NCBI GenBank assembly: GCA_036023115.1
Contig: JAYKKT010000086.1
Coordinates: 17,603,001 to 17,667,000 of the forward strand
From: Brasenia schreberi
Taxonomy: Eukaryota > Streptophyta > Magnoliopsida > Nymphaeales > Cabombaceae
Length of the DNA stretch: 64,000 nucleotides
Direction: 5' to 3'
Shown here: positions 25,263 through 38,390 of the stretch, piece after piece
Position numbering within the stretch: the first letter of the stretch is position 1
Layout of the letters: the number at the start of each line of letters is the position of its first letter
Notes under the pieces: generated by a model
What the model saw: only the letters and a program-made list of their open reading frames with translations
Told to the model about the DNA's origin: nothing
Database searches by the model: none
Translations under genes and position numbers: made by a program

Positions 25263-25960
25263 TTACACAACTCCGGGGTAGATGTCCTCAAATTCCTTCA
25301 ACACCCTTTGAACCACCTCGGGTATTACGGTTGCTTCCACCATGGGTTCAACCTCTAAGTTCACCGTCAATAATGTTGGCAACCCCTTCTTCAAACCATC
25401 TTCCACTTGTATGGCCGAAACAAAAGCCAACTTTTCCACCATCTTCAGAACCTTAGACAAATCCACTGTCTTGATCAACTTGGCGCCATCAAAAGGTTGT
25501 GAGTTAGAGCCTTGGCTAGTGCTTGCGTCCTTCACCAGTCTTGAAGTAAATGCTTTTGTGTGTGGCACGATAGTAGGTCGTGCCACTGCCTTAGTGAGTG
25601 GCGCGACAATCTGACGCATCAATGCCTTATGGGGCTCCATACTTTGGGTCTCGACAGGAGCCTTGTCGGGGTCACAGTATGACATGAAACCAGGTTGTTC
25701 ATCATCGGTTATCACCAAACCACTGAGATGTGAAGCGAGCATGGCCTTTGCCTTCCTTAGGAAGTTGATGCCAAGGATTAGACTAAAATCATCCAATGTC
25801 ATCATCATGAAGTCCATGTGACCACTCAAACATCCCACGACTATCCTTACCGCCTTAGCTACTCTATCAATGCCTCCCACAGGCGCATTCACCATCTTCA
25901 GTCTTTTATTAAAGTCATCAAAGTAACTCTAGTCTCCTTCGCCTTCGTTGAACTTAGGAT
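25263..25960 (-). pseudogene. gypsy aspartic protease and linker
   Basis: The active-site motif DTGASHSIL lies on the minus strand near 25930-25960, followed after one stop by the flap region and LDDFSLILGINFL. The 210-codon frame 25263-25895 continues into the protease-RT linker. The protease cuts the gag-pol polyprotein in intact relatives. Confidence 0.75.
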
Positions 25961-26129
25961 TGAGTGCGAAGCACCTGTATCTGTCATGGCCCGTATTGCA
26001 CAAGGGTCAATCTACACCTTAACATAAGCAGGGCCATCCTAACGGGGTGCTCTATGGTTATTGCATTAAGAACCTAGAAAGCGGTGGCCATTACTTCATT
26101 GGTTTGGTCATCCTCGGGTTCCTTAACAA

Positions 26130-27110
26130 TCATGTTAGCCATCGCACGGTTAGGACACTTCTGAGTGAAGTGCGGCCCTCTGCACCTAAAACAACTTTGA
26201 TCACACTCCTCTTGTCTCTCGGGTCAGCCTCTATCATGCCCAGACCCTCTTGGTGGTCTAGTGTCTCTAAGAGTCTGACCAGCGTGTTGGATTGCACAAG
26301 GTGGATTTTGTCCTCTGCCAACTCCCCCACCCATGCCCTTGCCCCCACGTCCATTCCGGTGCCTTAACCCTTCACAGCAATGGACTCTTCTATGGTCTCT
26401 TTGGCCAGACCAACTACCTTTTATCGAACATCCTTTATCCTTCCGGTTTCCTTTACTCTCGTTTAGGTCTACCAAACTCTCTACAATGGTGATGTCCTGG
26501 TAAATGTCTGTCGGGTGATGCCTCTTCATATCTATTTGCGACTAGGGCTAGAGCTCATGGACAAATAGAAACAACTTGTCTTTGGCATTCATGTCTTCAA
26601 CATCAAGTAAGGCGGATGACAACCGCCTTATGTACTCCCTTAGAGTTCTGGTATTCCTCACCTGCAAGATGGCCACCCTTGTTTGCCAGTCTGTGTAGGT
26701 GGGCATGAACTACATTTGTAGTTTGTCTTTCAGCCTTGCCCATGAGTTGATTGTTGGGAGGTCTATGTAAGATGGCTCAAGCCCCTTGATCTAGCCTTGC
26801 CCATGAGTTGATTGCTTGGCCAAGGCTAGATCAAGGGGCTGCACCATAGCTTGGCATCATCTTCTAAGTACATAATCATCATCAAGAGTCTATCTTCTTT
26901 GAAGGTCCGCGTTGCTTCAAAGAAGGTGTACATGTCATATGGAAAGTTTTCGATTGTCTTTGCGTTCCTTAGATCGTTGAACTTATTCGATTTTGACACT
27001 TTTGGCCTTTGCATTTTTGTAAATCAAAGGGAGGCAGTGCCTTCATCTATTGGGCTTAGGAGAGTTTGTAGAACATCGACCGTTAGGACAACTTGGGGTG
27101 GGATAGAGCC
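26130..27110 (-). pseudogene. gypsy gag with zinc knuckle
   Basis: The minus strand shows NAKTIENFPYDMYTFFEATR and MIMYLEDDAKLWC (26826-27014), the conserved capsid blocks of plant gypsy gag. Near 26145-26185 it shows the zinc knuckle CFRCRGPHFTQKC (CX2CX3HX4C spacing as in chromoviruses). A short local duplication (GATCTAGCCTTGCCCATGAG type, near 26740-26815) and several stops break the frame. Confidence 0.78.
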
Positions 27111-27395
27111 TTTGGTAGAAGGTTGGGAGGTAGCCCGAGCAACATTCAACTCCTCCTAAAGTATCCTTAATTTTCTTCCAAAACATCTACCCTATCCACC
27201 AGGTCGGGGGCAGTCACCCATCTTCATCGTCCATTGTGATAAAGTCAGCGTGTGTTTGGACCATCTAGTGCGTCTTGGAATTTCTGGGTGTTTGAAGCAG
27301 AATACCGTTGGAGTCTCGTCCTCCGTAGCTACTCTTCAACAATGCATTGCACTATTGTGCAGTTAGAGAACTCGGGGCAGTCGAGTCCTAGCCAA

Positions 27396-28773
27396 TGCCC
27401 GACACCAACCAACCTCAACTACTAAAGGGAACTTAAGATAGGTGTACAAGAGAACAAAGATAAATGCAACAAAATGTCCAAATGACATTAAACTTGAAGA
27501 TTTACAAAACCCTCAATTTACCCCTTTACAAGAATTTCTAAGACATACAAAACAGACTCTTACAAGGCAAAGTCTCGCATAGGCATGCAATGACTCGACC
27601 TTTACAACTTTCAAAAGAGGACAGAGACCCTACCTTTGAAACCAGGCTCGACCTGCCTAAGAGCCTACAGAGGGGAGTCTATGCGACTGCGAAAGGCACC
27701 GCCCTGCGGCCTATCCCTTTGGCAAACCGGCTCTACAGAAGGTAGCTTAACGGTAATGGGGTCGGCCCAGGAAGTTCGCCTAATGTGTCTCCTTGTCTCT
27801 CCCTTGCATCCTCCGAGTCTTTTAGTGTGTCGGTTCCTTAGTCCATTTGGTCTTTCCCTTAGCCACTTGACAGTTTTCTTGAACTTCTCTCTACTTGAGA
27901 CTCTTGTGCCCAAACTTCAACTCCACTTCCAACCTCAGTTCTTCTACCTTCAACCTCATATGTTTTGACCCATTCTCTCTTGGTCATGCAACCCCTTTTA
28001 TAGACTAAGGGATTGAATCATTACATATACTCATACCTGACCCCGCCTAGCCAGCCGCCCATCTACTGGCCAGGGTACACATCCTACAAACCTACCCTGA
28101 CCAGCAAACTGACGTTGGTCAGGGTACTCTAACCTTACATTAGACCCCCCTGGCCAACCACCTAACTCTGGCCAGGGGGCATGCCTCTAACTCCACTCCT
28201 AGCTAGTCGGCTAGCTAGGAGACGTCACTTTCACCCACACTTTACCCTATGCCTTGCTTCCTTGTGGGGGGTTGTTGTCAACGCCTACCTTCCCGAAATG
28301 GCCCAAGCATGCCATGTCCATGTTTGTACCCCTCTGGCCTTACTACTTTGGGTAAGTCCAGCTACATTGTGGTCTCGCATCGACTATCCCTTTGAGACTT
28401 CCTGCAGGTTGTTTGACAACAGACCTATTCGGGCCTCTTAGAAGTGGTCTCGTGCTGTGTCATAAGGGTGGTTGTGCCTTTATCTATGCGGGGTTAGGAT
28501 GGTGCGGCTGTTTGAGCATCCTGCGGTCCAAGCCAACTGCATAACTCACTCCCTAACACTCCTACATCCACGAGACTCCTTTTTGCCTTAGCTTTATTCC
28601 GGACTCACTTTGCCTTAGTACAATTTATTCCAACTTCCCTTCGGAACCACCCTTTTGTGCAGTCCCTTGGTGTTTTGCAAAGGGGTGCGGTCCTTGGGGC
28701 AATGACTCAGGCAGGTCATCGAGTCGGGTGGCACTTTCGTGCGCCACGGCAGAGGGCCCGTCCGGGTGCTGGG
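27396..28773 (-). repeat. 5' LTR of the chromovirus-like gypsy element
   Basis: This segment of 1378 bases is homologous to 21210-22519. It has the intact TG start (TGCCCGAC) on the plus strand. It differs by a 68-base insertion near 27668-27735 flanked by CTACAG on both sides. The many substitutions between the two LTRs indicate that insertion is not recent. Confidence 0.85.
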
Positions 28774-30550
28774 TATCCAACATCACACGTCAAACGCTTA
28801 TTGAGTTTGATCCTTTTGACCTCCATTCGAATGGTTCCATCCCGAGCACTGCGTAATGCAATCCTTGCCATTCTTCATCTCCTGCACACTCTCATAACTA
28901 CCAGAAAATCAAATGCGATCTTTTCATCCGAAGCCTTCGATTTGGCTGGGTAATAGGAAAAAGAGGTCAACTTGCTTAGAGATACATATTATTATACAAC
29001 ATTCAATAACTATTATAATAAATTAATATGCTCTTAACTTTGTTTCTTCAAAATTATTCGTATATTTATGAACTATGCACTTCGCTGCTTGCATTTGAAA
29101 ATTCATGACAATTCTTGTAGAAACCATATTAAATTTGATTTGGCAAGCCATTCGGAAATTTCCAAAATCATGCAAATATCACTGTCAACAAATTTATTTT
29201 TAGAAAGAAAAGCATACCTGGAACGTAATGGTTTCTTCTACCTCCTTTATATCATCAGGCGAGTTTCAGGCGTTTGCACCCTATACTAACTTGTCCTTCA
29301 ATCAACCACGAACATATGCACTATGCAAAGATGCGATCAGAAGCATATATCTCATGGTTTATGCAAGTAATCAATAAGGAACACAAGATGTAACAAAGCT
29401 TTGAAAGGAAGTTCCTTTATTCATCGATTAAATGGTCAATACAAAGACCTTGGAGAGGAGTAAATGCGACACCACCACGATGTCTCCTAATTCATGTCAT
29501 GCGCCGTTTTACCCTCCAAAGTATGAAGGTAGAAGATGGCTAACAAAAGAGTCCCCAACTCCCACCTCGCTCACACCTATCTCTGTAAGCCCAACATATT
29601 TTACCCGGCTCCCTTTTATAATAAGGAACCCGATTATATCAAACCTATATGGAATAGGATCTAACCTAACTTGCTTATTGGACTCCCTATACTAGACACA
29701 TGATACGACCCAAATTGCCCGCAACCCATACAAGAAATCCAAAATACATAAACTGATTCATCAAAGTGTCTTCAAGCTTAAGCATGCCAAACACTAATGT
29801 CGCCTATCCATGAGTGTCAATGGACTGCCACTCTTGACTCGGTAACACTTTACATGTTTTTTATTGATATGTGCCCAAGAGACATTCCCTCAGAAAACGT
29901 ACCATATGAGCAAAAGAACGTAAGAATACATGGTTGTTTTTCATCTATACATGAATTAAGATGTATTTAACAGAAATCTGAAAATGTATTTTGATGCAAT
30001 GCGTTCATCGCGTCTTTATTGGGAAGCTGTACTTAGAGTGCTGGCGACCATACACCCCCCCTTGGGTATTGATAGCAAGACCTTCAAGTTGAAGCTATTC
30101 AAGATAGGCCCCTCTACGCAGGGAAGTGGCGGCACCCATTTTGAGTTGAAGGCCGATTTGAATGCATTTTAACGTACGATGCGAAGGTTAACAAAAAAGA
30201 ATCCCTGATGGTGATTAAAATATTCGACATGTTGCAGATTTGAGGCGAGCCCGAGTGTAGCCCAGTTGCAGTAGAAACCAAAGTGCTATTGGAAACTTGA
30301 AGGAAGAAGAGTACGGTTACTTGCAGAAAACTTCGCACAGATAAAGAAGTTTTCTTGTTTCTAATAAGATTCTCATATTAAACCAGTGTAATCCTTGTTT
30401 ATATATACTGGCTTTCCATTCCTTGCGTTTTTTAAGCTTTTTTTCAATTTTGAGAGATGATCGTTAACTTTTTAATAAAGTAAAAATGGTTTTCGTTTAA
30501 AATTTATCTTTTCAAAAAGCGTCTCAAAAAATACAAGAAAAAATATCTTT
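28774..30550. other. Gene-free interval, possible solo LTR
   Basis: No protein similarity seen. The 29290-29880 portion, with TGTAACAAAGCTTTG and an AATAAA on the minus strand, has an LTR-like composition, but ends could not be defined. A plus-strand frame at 29984-30172 (62 codons) and a minus-strand frame at 30114-30338 are unrecognised. Confidence 0.35.
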
Positions 30551-33250
30551 AACATCTTTTGTACATGTTGATGATTAACTACCGAACACTCATAACTATA
30601 AAACATGGCAGGTCTAATTATTGCTCTATAATATATACCTTTTAACTTTAATGATATCTTCTTATCACAAAGAATACCTGATGTTCCTCTCTATTTTAAC
30701 CGACCAACATTAATTCTATGCGTAACATCTCAATCAATTCTTTCATTACTTTAAAAAATTGACCCTAAGTATTTAAAACTTTCCTTTTAGAGGATGCAGT
30801 GTGTGCCAATTTTAATTTCTATGTCCTCTGAAGTAACCAGATGATCAAACTTACATTCCATATATTTTGTTTTTGTTTTACTAAGTCGGAAACCTTTACT
30901 TTCTAATGTTTCTCTCCATAGTTTCAATTTTCTATTAACTTTTTTCTTAGACTCCTCCACTAATACAATGTTATCTACAAATAATATACACCAAGGTACT
31001 TAATCTTGAATATGTTTTGTTAATTCATCAATCACTATTATAAATATGGACTTAAAGTTGATCCTTGATGTAACCCAATATTAACTTTAAAGAACTTTGT
31101 CATTCGTTTGTTAGTCCTCACACATGTTTTTGCACCATTGTATATGTCTCTTATATAGTTTATATATGTCAATGAGATACATCTTTTTTCTATAGTTCCC
31201 CAAAAAACCTACCTCGGTACACTATCATAAGCTTTTTCTAGATCAATAAATATCATGTGAAAGTCTTTCTTTTTTACTCTAAAATTTTCCATAAGATATC
31301 TCAAAAGGTAAATCGCTTCAATAGTAGATCTGCCTAACATGAATCCAAATTGGTTCTCTATTGTACTCGATACTTGTCTTAACCTACATTCGATAATTAT
31401 TTCTCACAATTTCATAATATAGCTCATTAACTTAATACCCCGATAATTCGCATAATTTTGAATGTCTCCCTTGTTCTTATATATAGGTATAAGTGTATTC
31501 GCTCTCCATTCCTTGGGCATCTATTGGTTTCTCCATATTTCATTAAATACTCTTCTTAGTAAGTGAATCCTGTTTCTCCTAGAATTTTCCAAACTTCTAT
31601 AAGAATATTATCTGGTCCTACCGATTTACCACCCTTCATATGTTTAAGAGCCTCTTTGACTTTATTCTTTTGAATATATTGATAGAAATTGTGATTTGTA
31701 CCTTTTTGGTTTAGCTAACTCTCTTAAGCTAATATTAAAATCTTATTTTCATTAAAAAACTTATAAAAATAGTTTTCCATCTATTTCTTATATCATCATT
31801 TACCGTTAGAATTTTCTCATCCTTGCCTTTGATGTATCTAACAAAATTAAGATCCTTAGTTTTCTTATCTTTAGCCCTAACTATCTTAAAAATATCTCTT
31901 CACCCTCTTTTGAGTTGAGTTTTTATATAAATCCTCTCAAATTTTAGTTTTTCTTTCACTGACGACTTTTTTCGCTTCTTTCTTTGTTTTCTTATAAGCC
32001 TCTAAAGTTTCACTAATTTTATTAGTATAATATAATTTGTAACATAGTCTCTTTGCCTAATTTTATTTTGCACTACTTCACTATAACACCAAGCTTATTT
32101 TTGTACTAGTATACTTCTCTTAGATTCACGTAATACATCTTTCGCCACTTTCCTAATATGTATACCCATATTGTTCTACATATCACAAGGTGTATCAATA
32201 TAATTTCAAGCATTTCCTTGAACGACTTTCTATTTAAATATACCTTATTTCTCGCTTTTGTGGTTCCACGATTTAGTCCAAATAGCTCGAGGCACTCTTT
32301 TGTTCTTTGTCCACTTTTTTACCTGTAAATCTATAACTAAAAGTTGATGTTGGGTGGTTAAGCTTTCTCTTTGAATTACCTTGCAATCTTTACAATATGC
32401 TCTATCTTTTTTTCTACAAATAAAATAATCAATTTGTATTTGTGATAAGCCACTCTTATAAGTAATTAAATGTTCATCTCATTTTTTTGAAGATTGTATT
32501 GACTATAAAGATATCAAATGCCATAGCAAAATTTAAAATCTCCTTACCTCTGTTATTTATATCTCCAAAATTAAAGTTTTCATGAATACCTTGATATCCT
32601 AATACCTCTTTACTCATATGTCTATTTAAGTCTCCTCCTAAACAAATCATCTCCCTTTGTGAAATTCTTTGAATCACCTTATCTAACGCCTCCCAAAAAG
32701 TGATATTTATACTATCTTCTAGTCCTACTTAGGGTACGTAAAAACAAGTGATATTCAAAACCTCTACTCTTAACACTAATTTCAACATCATGATTCGATC
32801 ACCATATCGTTGTATGTCTATTACACTATCCTTTAAATCTTTATTTATAATAATACCAACTCTATTTCGAGTCTTTTCCTAACCTGAGTACCATAATTTA
32901 AAACTTGTATCCTCAATCTCCTTTGTTTTTTCTCCAACTCACTTTGTCTTTTATGATATTAATCTTTCTCCGAATTATAGTATCTATCACTTCCATTAGC
33001 TTATGGGACAATGTTTTAATATTCTAAGAACTAATACGAATCTTATTATGAAGGACTAGCTTTCTTACCCTCCGCATTGGTCCATATTAAAAATGTAGAG
33101 ACCCTCTATGTAATTTATTTACTACATTTGGGGGGGGGCAATATAGTGGTACTAACTTCTTTACCCACACCCATTCATGATGTGAGAATCCTCTTTGTAA
33201 TGAATTCATTACACTTTTGCAAAAATATAGTGATTATTGCTTACTTTTTA
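30551..33250 (-). mobile_element. RTE-clade LINE copy B, missing its 3' end
   Basis: Read on the minus strand, it carries the RTE leader (33070-33250, matching the leader of copy D), the endonuclease (GDDLNRHMSKEVLGYQG near 32600-32640, DEHLI and TQIDYF blocks near 32390-32480) and the reverse transcriptase ([33 protein letters not shown] and [10 protein letters not shown] homologues between 31640 and 31040). It stops at ACATCTTTTGTACATG near 30551, before the last roughly 400 bases and TTG tail of the other copies. Many stops are present. Confidence 0.85.
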
Positions 33251-33499
33251 CTGTATTTAAGCTCCGCAGCACACCGGTAAGAGAGGATGACCCAATGCGA
33301 TACTCATAATTTGTATAATTTATGGTATAAAATCTAATAATGCAACCTTCCTCTTTTATATGGGCTTGGGACCAGCCATAAAAAGGATGATCGCTTACGT
33401 GGGGTGAGTTCTTCAAACATCTCGATGACATCAAATATTTTCTTGTGCTCCTCTATCTTGCAAGAAATACAAAGTATCTCACCATATAAACCATGGCCC

Positions 33500-34050
33500 T
33501 AGCGGAAGCCCCGGATCTCAACAGCTAGAAGATCGCCTTTCTCCTCTTGTAACAATAGCTTGCGGGAGCAGCTATTCCATCATGAGAAGGCAGAATTACA
33601 ACAAATGCGGGTCGCCTTCGTGAATGCCGTTTGGACCGAACCACTGTCTCCACCAAGCTCTCTGCGCACTTCCTCCTCACTCACTGCCTCATTTAATTTG
33701 GTATTATCTTCTTGAGAGGTTTGAGGGCAAAGCTTCATTGGATAGATCATGAGAAGTCCTTCCTTTTCGAGTAACTCCTCTTAATACTTCATCGTTTCAT
33801 CCATAATCACCTCCATGGCTATACACCTGAATCCATCCTCTCTGAAAGCAGCTGAATAGAGTTAACGTTAATATTATACCTGAACTTGGCACACAAAAAA
33901 AGGTTGTTTCTACCTCTGCTTCCCTTCCATCTCACTCTACTCTTCTGTTTCCAAAAGAGCTCTTCCATGTGGTGAAGATCTCTCAGTCGTCCCTTAAGAA
34001 GTCGCTCATGGTCCACTATGTTCAATGCATGCACCTTGGTCTAATTTCCT
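33500..34050 (-). mobile_element. Probable L1-type LINE ORF2 fragment
   Basis: The frame at 33819-34034 reads HHMEELFWKQKSRVRW, which matches the EE.FWKQRSR..W block between endonuclease and reverse transcriptase in plant L1 elements, followed by NNLFLCAKFR. Further left, EAVSEEEVRRELGG resembles the next L1 block. This is a different LINE clade from the RTE copies in the window. It is short and broken. Confidence 0.5.
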
Positions 34051-36410
34051 CTTTCACTTGAACGAGCTCTTGTTGGCAAGAAGAAATAATATGGTGGATG
34101 TTACCAACAAGAGGCACGGATAGACTCTTCTGATCGTCACTGACATATGCATATGCCCGAGACCTTCTTATGTTATGAATCAGAGATAAGGCGTTGTTCA
34201 CACTCAGGAAGCAAGGTCCACATTCTTGATGAATTTGAATTGGGTACGAAGGGTTCTCCTATGATTCTCTTATTAAAAGTTCTAACTTGTAGTTTAGTGC
34301 TATAACATATAACAGAAAATTCGAAAAATATTTCTTTGTTAGTGTGAAAAATTAAGTTTTCTTTAGTTATTTTATGAGATATTACCAATTATACAAATAC
34401 AATTATACAATGTATGCATACTGTCGTCGTTCCAACGCACCCATCACCATTAAAAACATCTATCTCAGCACAGCACCTGCACGCATTTCCCACACCCGAA
34501 CCTGCACCGTTATGACTTTGCGGTTGTCATGCTTTTCTTGTCAAAGCTGTCTTAACCTTTGCTTAGCACCCACGCCAAAAGCCTCCTTGGTATCTTTCAC
34601 AAAATTATATGGGCTTATATGATCATGTAAGTCAACCTTCTTGACCCCGTTAAATTTACATTTTGCTAGAAGCATATCTTTGTATTTCTTGCTCACGCAT
34701 AATTGAGAATTAAATACTGATTTCGCAAAAAATTATTGAATTCTAATACTGAACCCTAATGATTGAAACAGTTGGATGATTGCAATTGATTATAGAATTT
34801 TTAATGATTGAACCCGTTGATCAATATAGATTTCACTTAATAAATTAATCATGATTTTGTTAGAACTTGAACAAATTGGAGCAATGGGATCCGATGTAAA
34901 GCTTTAGGCTTTTCTTTTATCCTTTCTCCTCCTTTTATGTGTCAATGGTAGCGTAAACCTTTTATATGTACGTGTGTGTGCGCGCACATGTATGTGTTAC
35001 TCAAATCGAGTTTTTCTTTACCAACCCAACATTTTGGAAAAGAAAATTTTACATTTAATACCTGATCGGGTGAAGTCTGATCATGTTTTCTGTGAAATAA
35101 CCAATTCAACGTAGACCCAAGGATCCGAGTAGAAAACGGGATAAACATGGAAATTGCGTTGTTTTTTACTTGAAGGGATTGTCCGGATTCTCCTGCTTGT
35201 CTAGGAAAAGCGATAAACCCGAATAATAATACATTTTGAACATGAGTGGAGCATCTGGTGATCTGAATAAGTCATGAAACACCATTTTGTAGAGGAAATC
35301 CCGATCACTAGCTATGCTTTGTTCCAACGCCACCGCATCTCAAATCCATATATACTTTCCAAAGAATTATCTTTCTTTGTTCACCGAGATATGGAATATT
35401 AAGAGCCACTTTGGTTCCTTGATGTCACAACAGTCTTCGCAAGCCGCAAAAAAAGAAAGAGAATTGTGTACTGTTCTGCAACAAAATTACACTGGCTAAC
35501 TCTCATAGGCTGATATATATACCTCTCCTTCACCTTTTGAGGCATGAAAATAATTTAGAAATTTACAATGGTGTTCAAAAATGAAAAGATCAATCATATT
35601 ACACTCATTTCAACAAATTTTCATAATATATATATGCATTAGTAATATTATCAAATAGTAGTTACAAGAATAGAACTCCTAATATTCCCTGCCCAAGTTT
35701 GAACCGTCCTAGTCCAGATGCGTCACAGGTAGAAGTCGTAGGCATAATCCACCTGGCTTATGCCATCCCTTCATTAAGTTATTCTGGATGCTTGCGTAGG
35801 GAATGAGCAAAAGTGGCAGCAAAAGAATAATCGCCTTAGCTAAAAGTAAGAGAGAACACGAACAATTAATGGGTCCTGAATTTTTAGTTTATTTGTTGTT
35901 AAATTTCGTTCAGGTTCTTGCCGACCCAAGCAAAGGCCTTTCCATGTCCCTGAACTTGAATTACTTGATGACACAAGCAAAGCTGCCCTCTAAAGTCAGT
36001 TTTTTCTTGGACTAATTTTCAACCAAATGTGTGTGTGTACAAATGCATATGTTATACACCAATGCAATACACAAAATACGTATGGGATATTTAGCATTAT
36101 GTGTACGCATGTTTTAAGACATCAATCAACCCGGAGTTATGCAAACCCATAAAATGCATATGTTATACTAAAGAATAAAAAAATGAGAAGTGTGGAAAAA
36201 TAAATTTTATCATAAAACTTTCACAAGCGAACTTCGAAGCTTCAGTAACTGTGCACAGACCGTATTTGAGCCAATGCAAACCCACAAGATTAAACAGTCT
36301 TTACAGTTATTCCCACCCGTATCCCACTATTTTCTCGGTACAACGGGAAGCCAAGGTCGGATGCACTTTCAGCTAATTATTGAACTGGTGACCACCAACT
36401 CAGCTGTGGA
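34051..36410. other. Gene-free AT-rich interval
   Basis: No coding frame above about 80 codons and no protein similarity. An alternating purine-pyrimidine GTGTGTGTGCGCGCACATG stretch lies at about 34970-34990. Small TATATA runs occur around 35510 and 35625. Confidence 0.45.
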
Positions 36411-36414
36411 TTCA

Positions 36415-36620
36415 CATTGTGGCAGGGTGGGGAAACCTCCCCACCCAAAATTATGAAAATTTGCATTTTTTTATTGAAATTTCAAAAAAAATGAAAACTT
36501 TTAAGTATGTCCCACTCGAAATTCTGAAAATTTATATCTTCGTATTGAAAATTCAAAAAAAAATAGAAAATTTAAAGCCTGTCCTACCCGAAACAAATTT
36601 CTGGATCCGCCACTACAACT
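36415..36620. repeat. Short dispersed-repeat-like segment
   Basis: It starts with GTGGCAGGGTGGGG, contains a complementary CCTCCCCACCC word, continues with AT-rich ATTTCAAAAAAA units repeated twice, and ends with CTGGATCCGCCAC. The ends and the GGTGGGG...CCTCACCC core recur at 38215-38390. Many plant non-autonomous repeats have this GGATCCGCCAC end. Family unknown. Confidence 0.4.
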
Positions 36621-37883
36621 TCTGAGTAGTTTCCGTTGTCAGGTGAGCTATTACCCCTTAATCCACTATTGTGATTCATACGTAATCCTGACTTAATTAA
36701 AACTAGTTGTCGAAAAAAATACAGCTACAATACACTGTGCACAGTAATTTGCCGCCGCCGCCACTCTTCCTGCGCCCCCCCTCCCCCGGCCCCCCACCCG
36801 ATCCCCCCAAAAAGAAAAAGTTCAGATCCAACCCTTTTGAACAGACTGATACGATCTCTTGCGCGATTGCACTTCACCTGGGCAAGAAAACCCTGCCCTA
36901 GATTGCACTTGGATCATGGACAAGACTACGTTGGGATATGATTTTCAAACCATATCATTCACTAGAACCGAATTGAAGCTTTTAACACGAACACCTTGAT
37001 AATTTAAGAAACCCACATCTTTTTCCAACTTGAATCAGCATTGAAGTCCTCTGCGCTTCAAATTTATTATCTTCAGTTGATTGACTTTGTCGATCAAATC
37101 AAACAAGTACACATCCAAAAGGACAAAGTAGAAGAGGTCTTATAGTTCTTCATTTATGTAAATGATTCTATCGAAACTAATATACATTAACGTGCCACGA
37201 CACGCGATGAAGGTAAGAGTCCCTGTGACATCTATAACTGGCACGGTCTTATGGTTGTTTTGATTATGACATCATTGACGCCAAGGCACAGATTGTATCA
37301 TGTCATGTGGAATCTAATCACCAAAATAAACAAGGTTGTGGGGAGGATTTAGAGTCTTTGAGCAATCATTAACCAAAATAATTCAGTACAAATACTTGAT
37401 TTTGTTAATGGTCATCGTTTCTCATCATCTCCCTGTAGTTTCATTTGGTAATTGGGATATTATGCAAAGGTTTGTGTGTGTGTTGTATATAATCAATCAA
37501 TATGATACTAGAAAGCACGCCCTTATGTTCTTACTTTTCTCGAGGATTACCTATTTCTAATTTGGTCTGGGAAAATTAATGGGTAAACTTCGAAAAAGGG
37601 AGAGGAAGGCTTCAAAAAGTTGCAAGACAACAACAAATGATGATCTTGCTTCTTCTTTTTTTGAATAAAATGCGAATATCAAATTCGATTGAAATGGCAA
37701 CTAACAATCTACATATTCAACCCCACTTGATTGAGAGAAGGGTTGGTTTTGATTAGGAGTGTTCAACGGACCGTGAAACTGCTCGAACCTCCAAAAGCTT
37801 TAAGTTTGGTTTGGTCTAGTTTGAGGTTCTAAAAGTCTTGATAGGGTTCACAGTTCTGGGGTGGAAGACAACCAACCATCCAT
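36621..37883. other. Gene-free interval with a C-rich run
   Basis: No gene recognised. At 36752-36812 the plus strand is strongly C-rich (GCCGCCGCCGCC, CCCCCCCTCCCCC), which gives a spurious proline-rich frame. The remainder is AT-rich intergenic sequence. Confidence 0.4.
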
Positions 37884-37888
37884 ACACA

Positions 37889-37974
<86 letters not shown>
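37884..37974. repeat. Compound (CA)n(TA)n microsatellite
   Basis: An imperfect CA tract (37884-37932) runs directly into a TA tract (37933-37974). Confidence 0.95.
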
Positions 37975-37975
<1 letters not shown>

Positions 37976-38214
37976 CTTGTTTCAACTTATGTATTTAATA
38001 TGCATATAAATGTATTTCATCCACAAATCAATTTGCTTTCCTGACAAAAGAAGAAGATAAGTGCTCTTTGTTCTTAACATGCTTGATGAGACTATAGGTA
38101 ACTAGAGTGGATTGGTGGCGTTTGGTTCTTCGAGTTCGTTTTTCCTCCTGTATTAAGCAAAAAGTGAAGTAGGATGATCAGCTCTCACTGTTTGGTCTTT
38201 GGATTGCATTGGTG

Positions 38215-38390
38215 GCAATGGTGGATCTATATTGAGCAGAGGTGGGGTGTTCACCTCACCCGAATTCAAAAAGTAGCTTACATCTGATAGTGTGGGCTTG
38301 AAACAAAAATCCGTCTCATCCTAACCTTTTCCATGTTCTATTCGCCCCATCCTAGAGGAATATCTAGATCTGCCACCGATCCGTGGTGTT
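38215..38390. repeat. Short dispersed-repeat-like segment, second copy
   Basis: It starts GGTGGATCTATATTGAG, contains GAGGTGGGGTGTTCACCTCACCC and ends TAGATCTGCCACC. It shares the GTGGGG...CACCC core and the GGATCYGCCAC-like end with 36415-36620. The ends are roughly inverted relative to each other. Confidence 0.4.

Larger units (their letters stand above)
22520..27395 (-). mobile_element. Internal region of Ty3/gypsy chromovirus-like element
   Basis: On the minus strand the order is gag with zinc knuckle, protease, reverse transcriptase, RNase H, integrase and a chromodomain-like tail, flanked by two LTRs (27396-28773 and 21210-22519). Total element length is about 7.6 kb. Frameshifts and stops occur in every domain, so it is not autonomous. 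The CFRCRGPHFTQKC knuckle and the chromodomain-like tail fit the Tekay/Reina side of plant chromoviruses. That placement is inference. Confidence 0.9.

Noticed and set aside
36707..36901. Proline-rich 64-codon frame
   Set aside because: It is generated by the C-rich run near 36750-36812.
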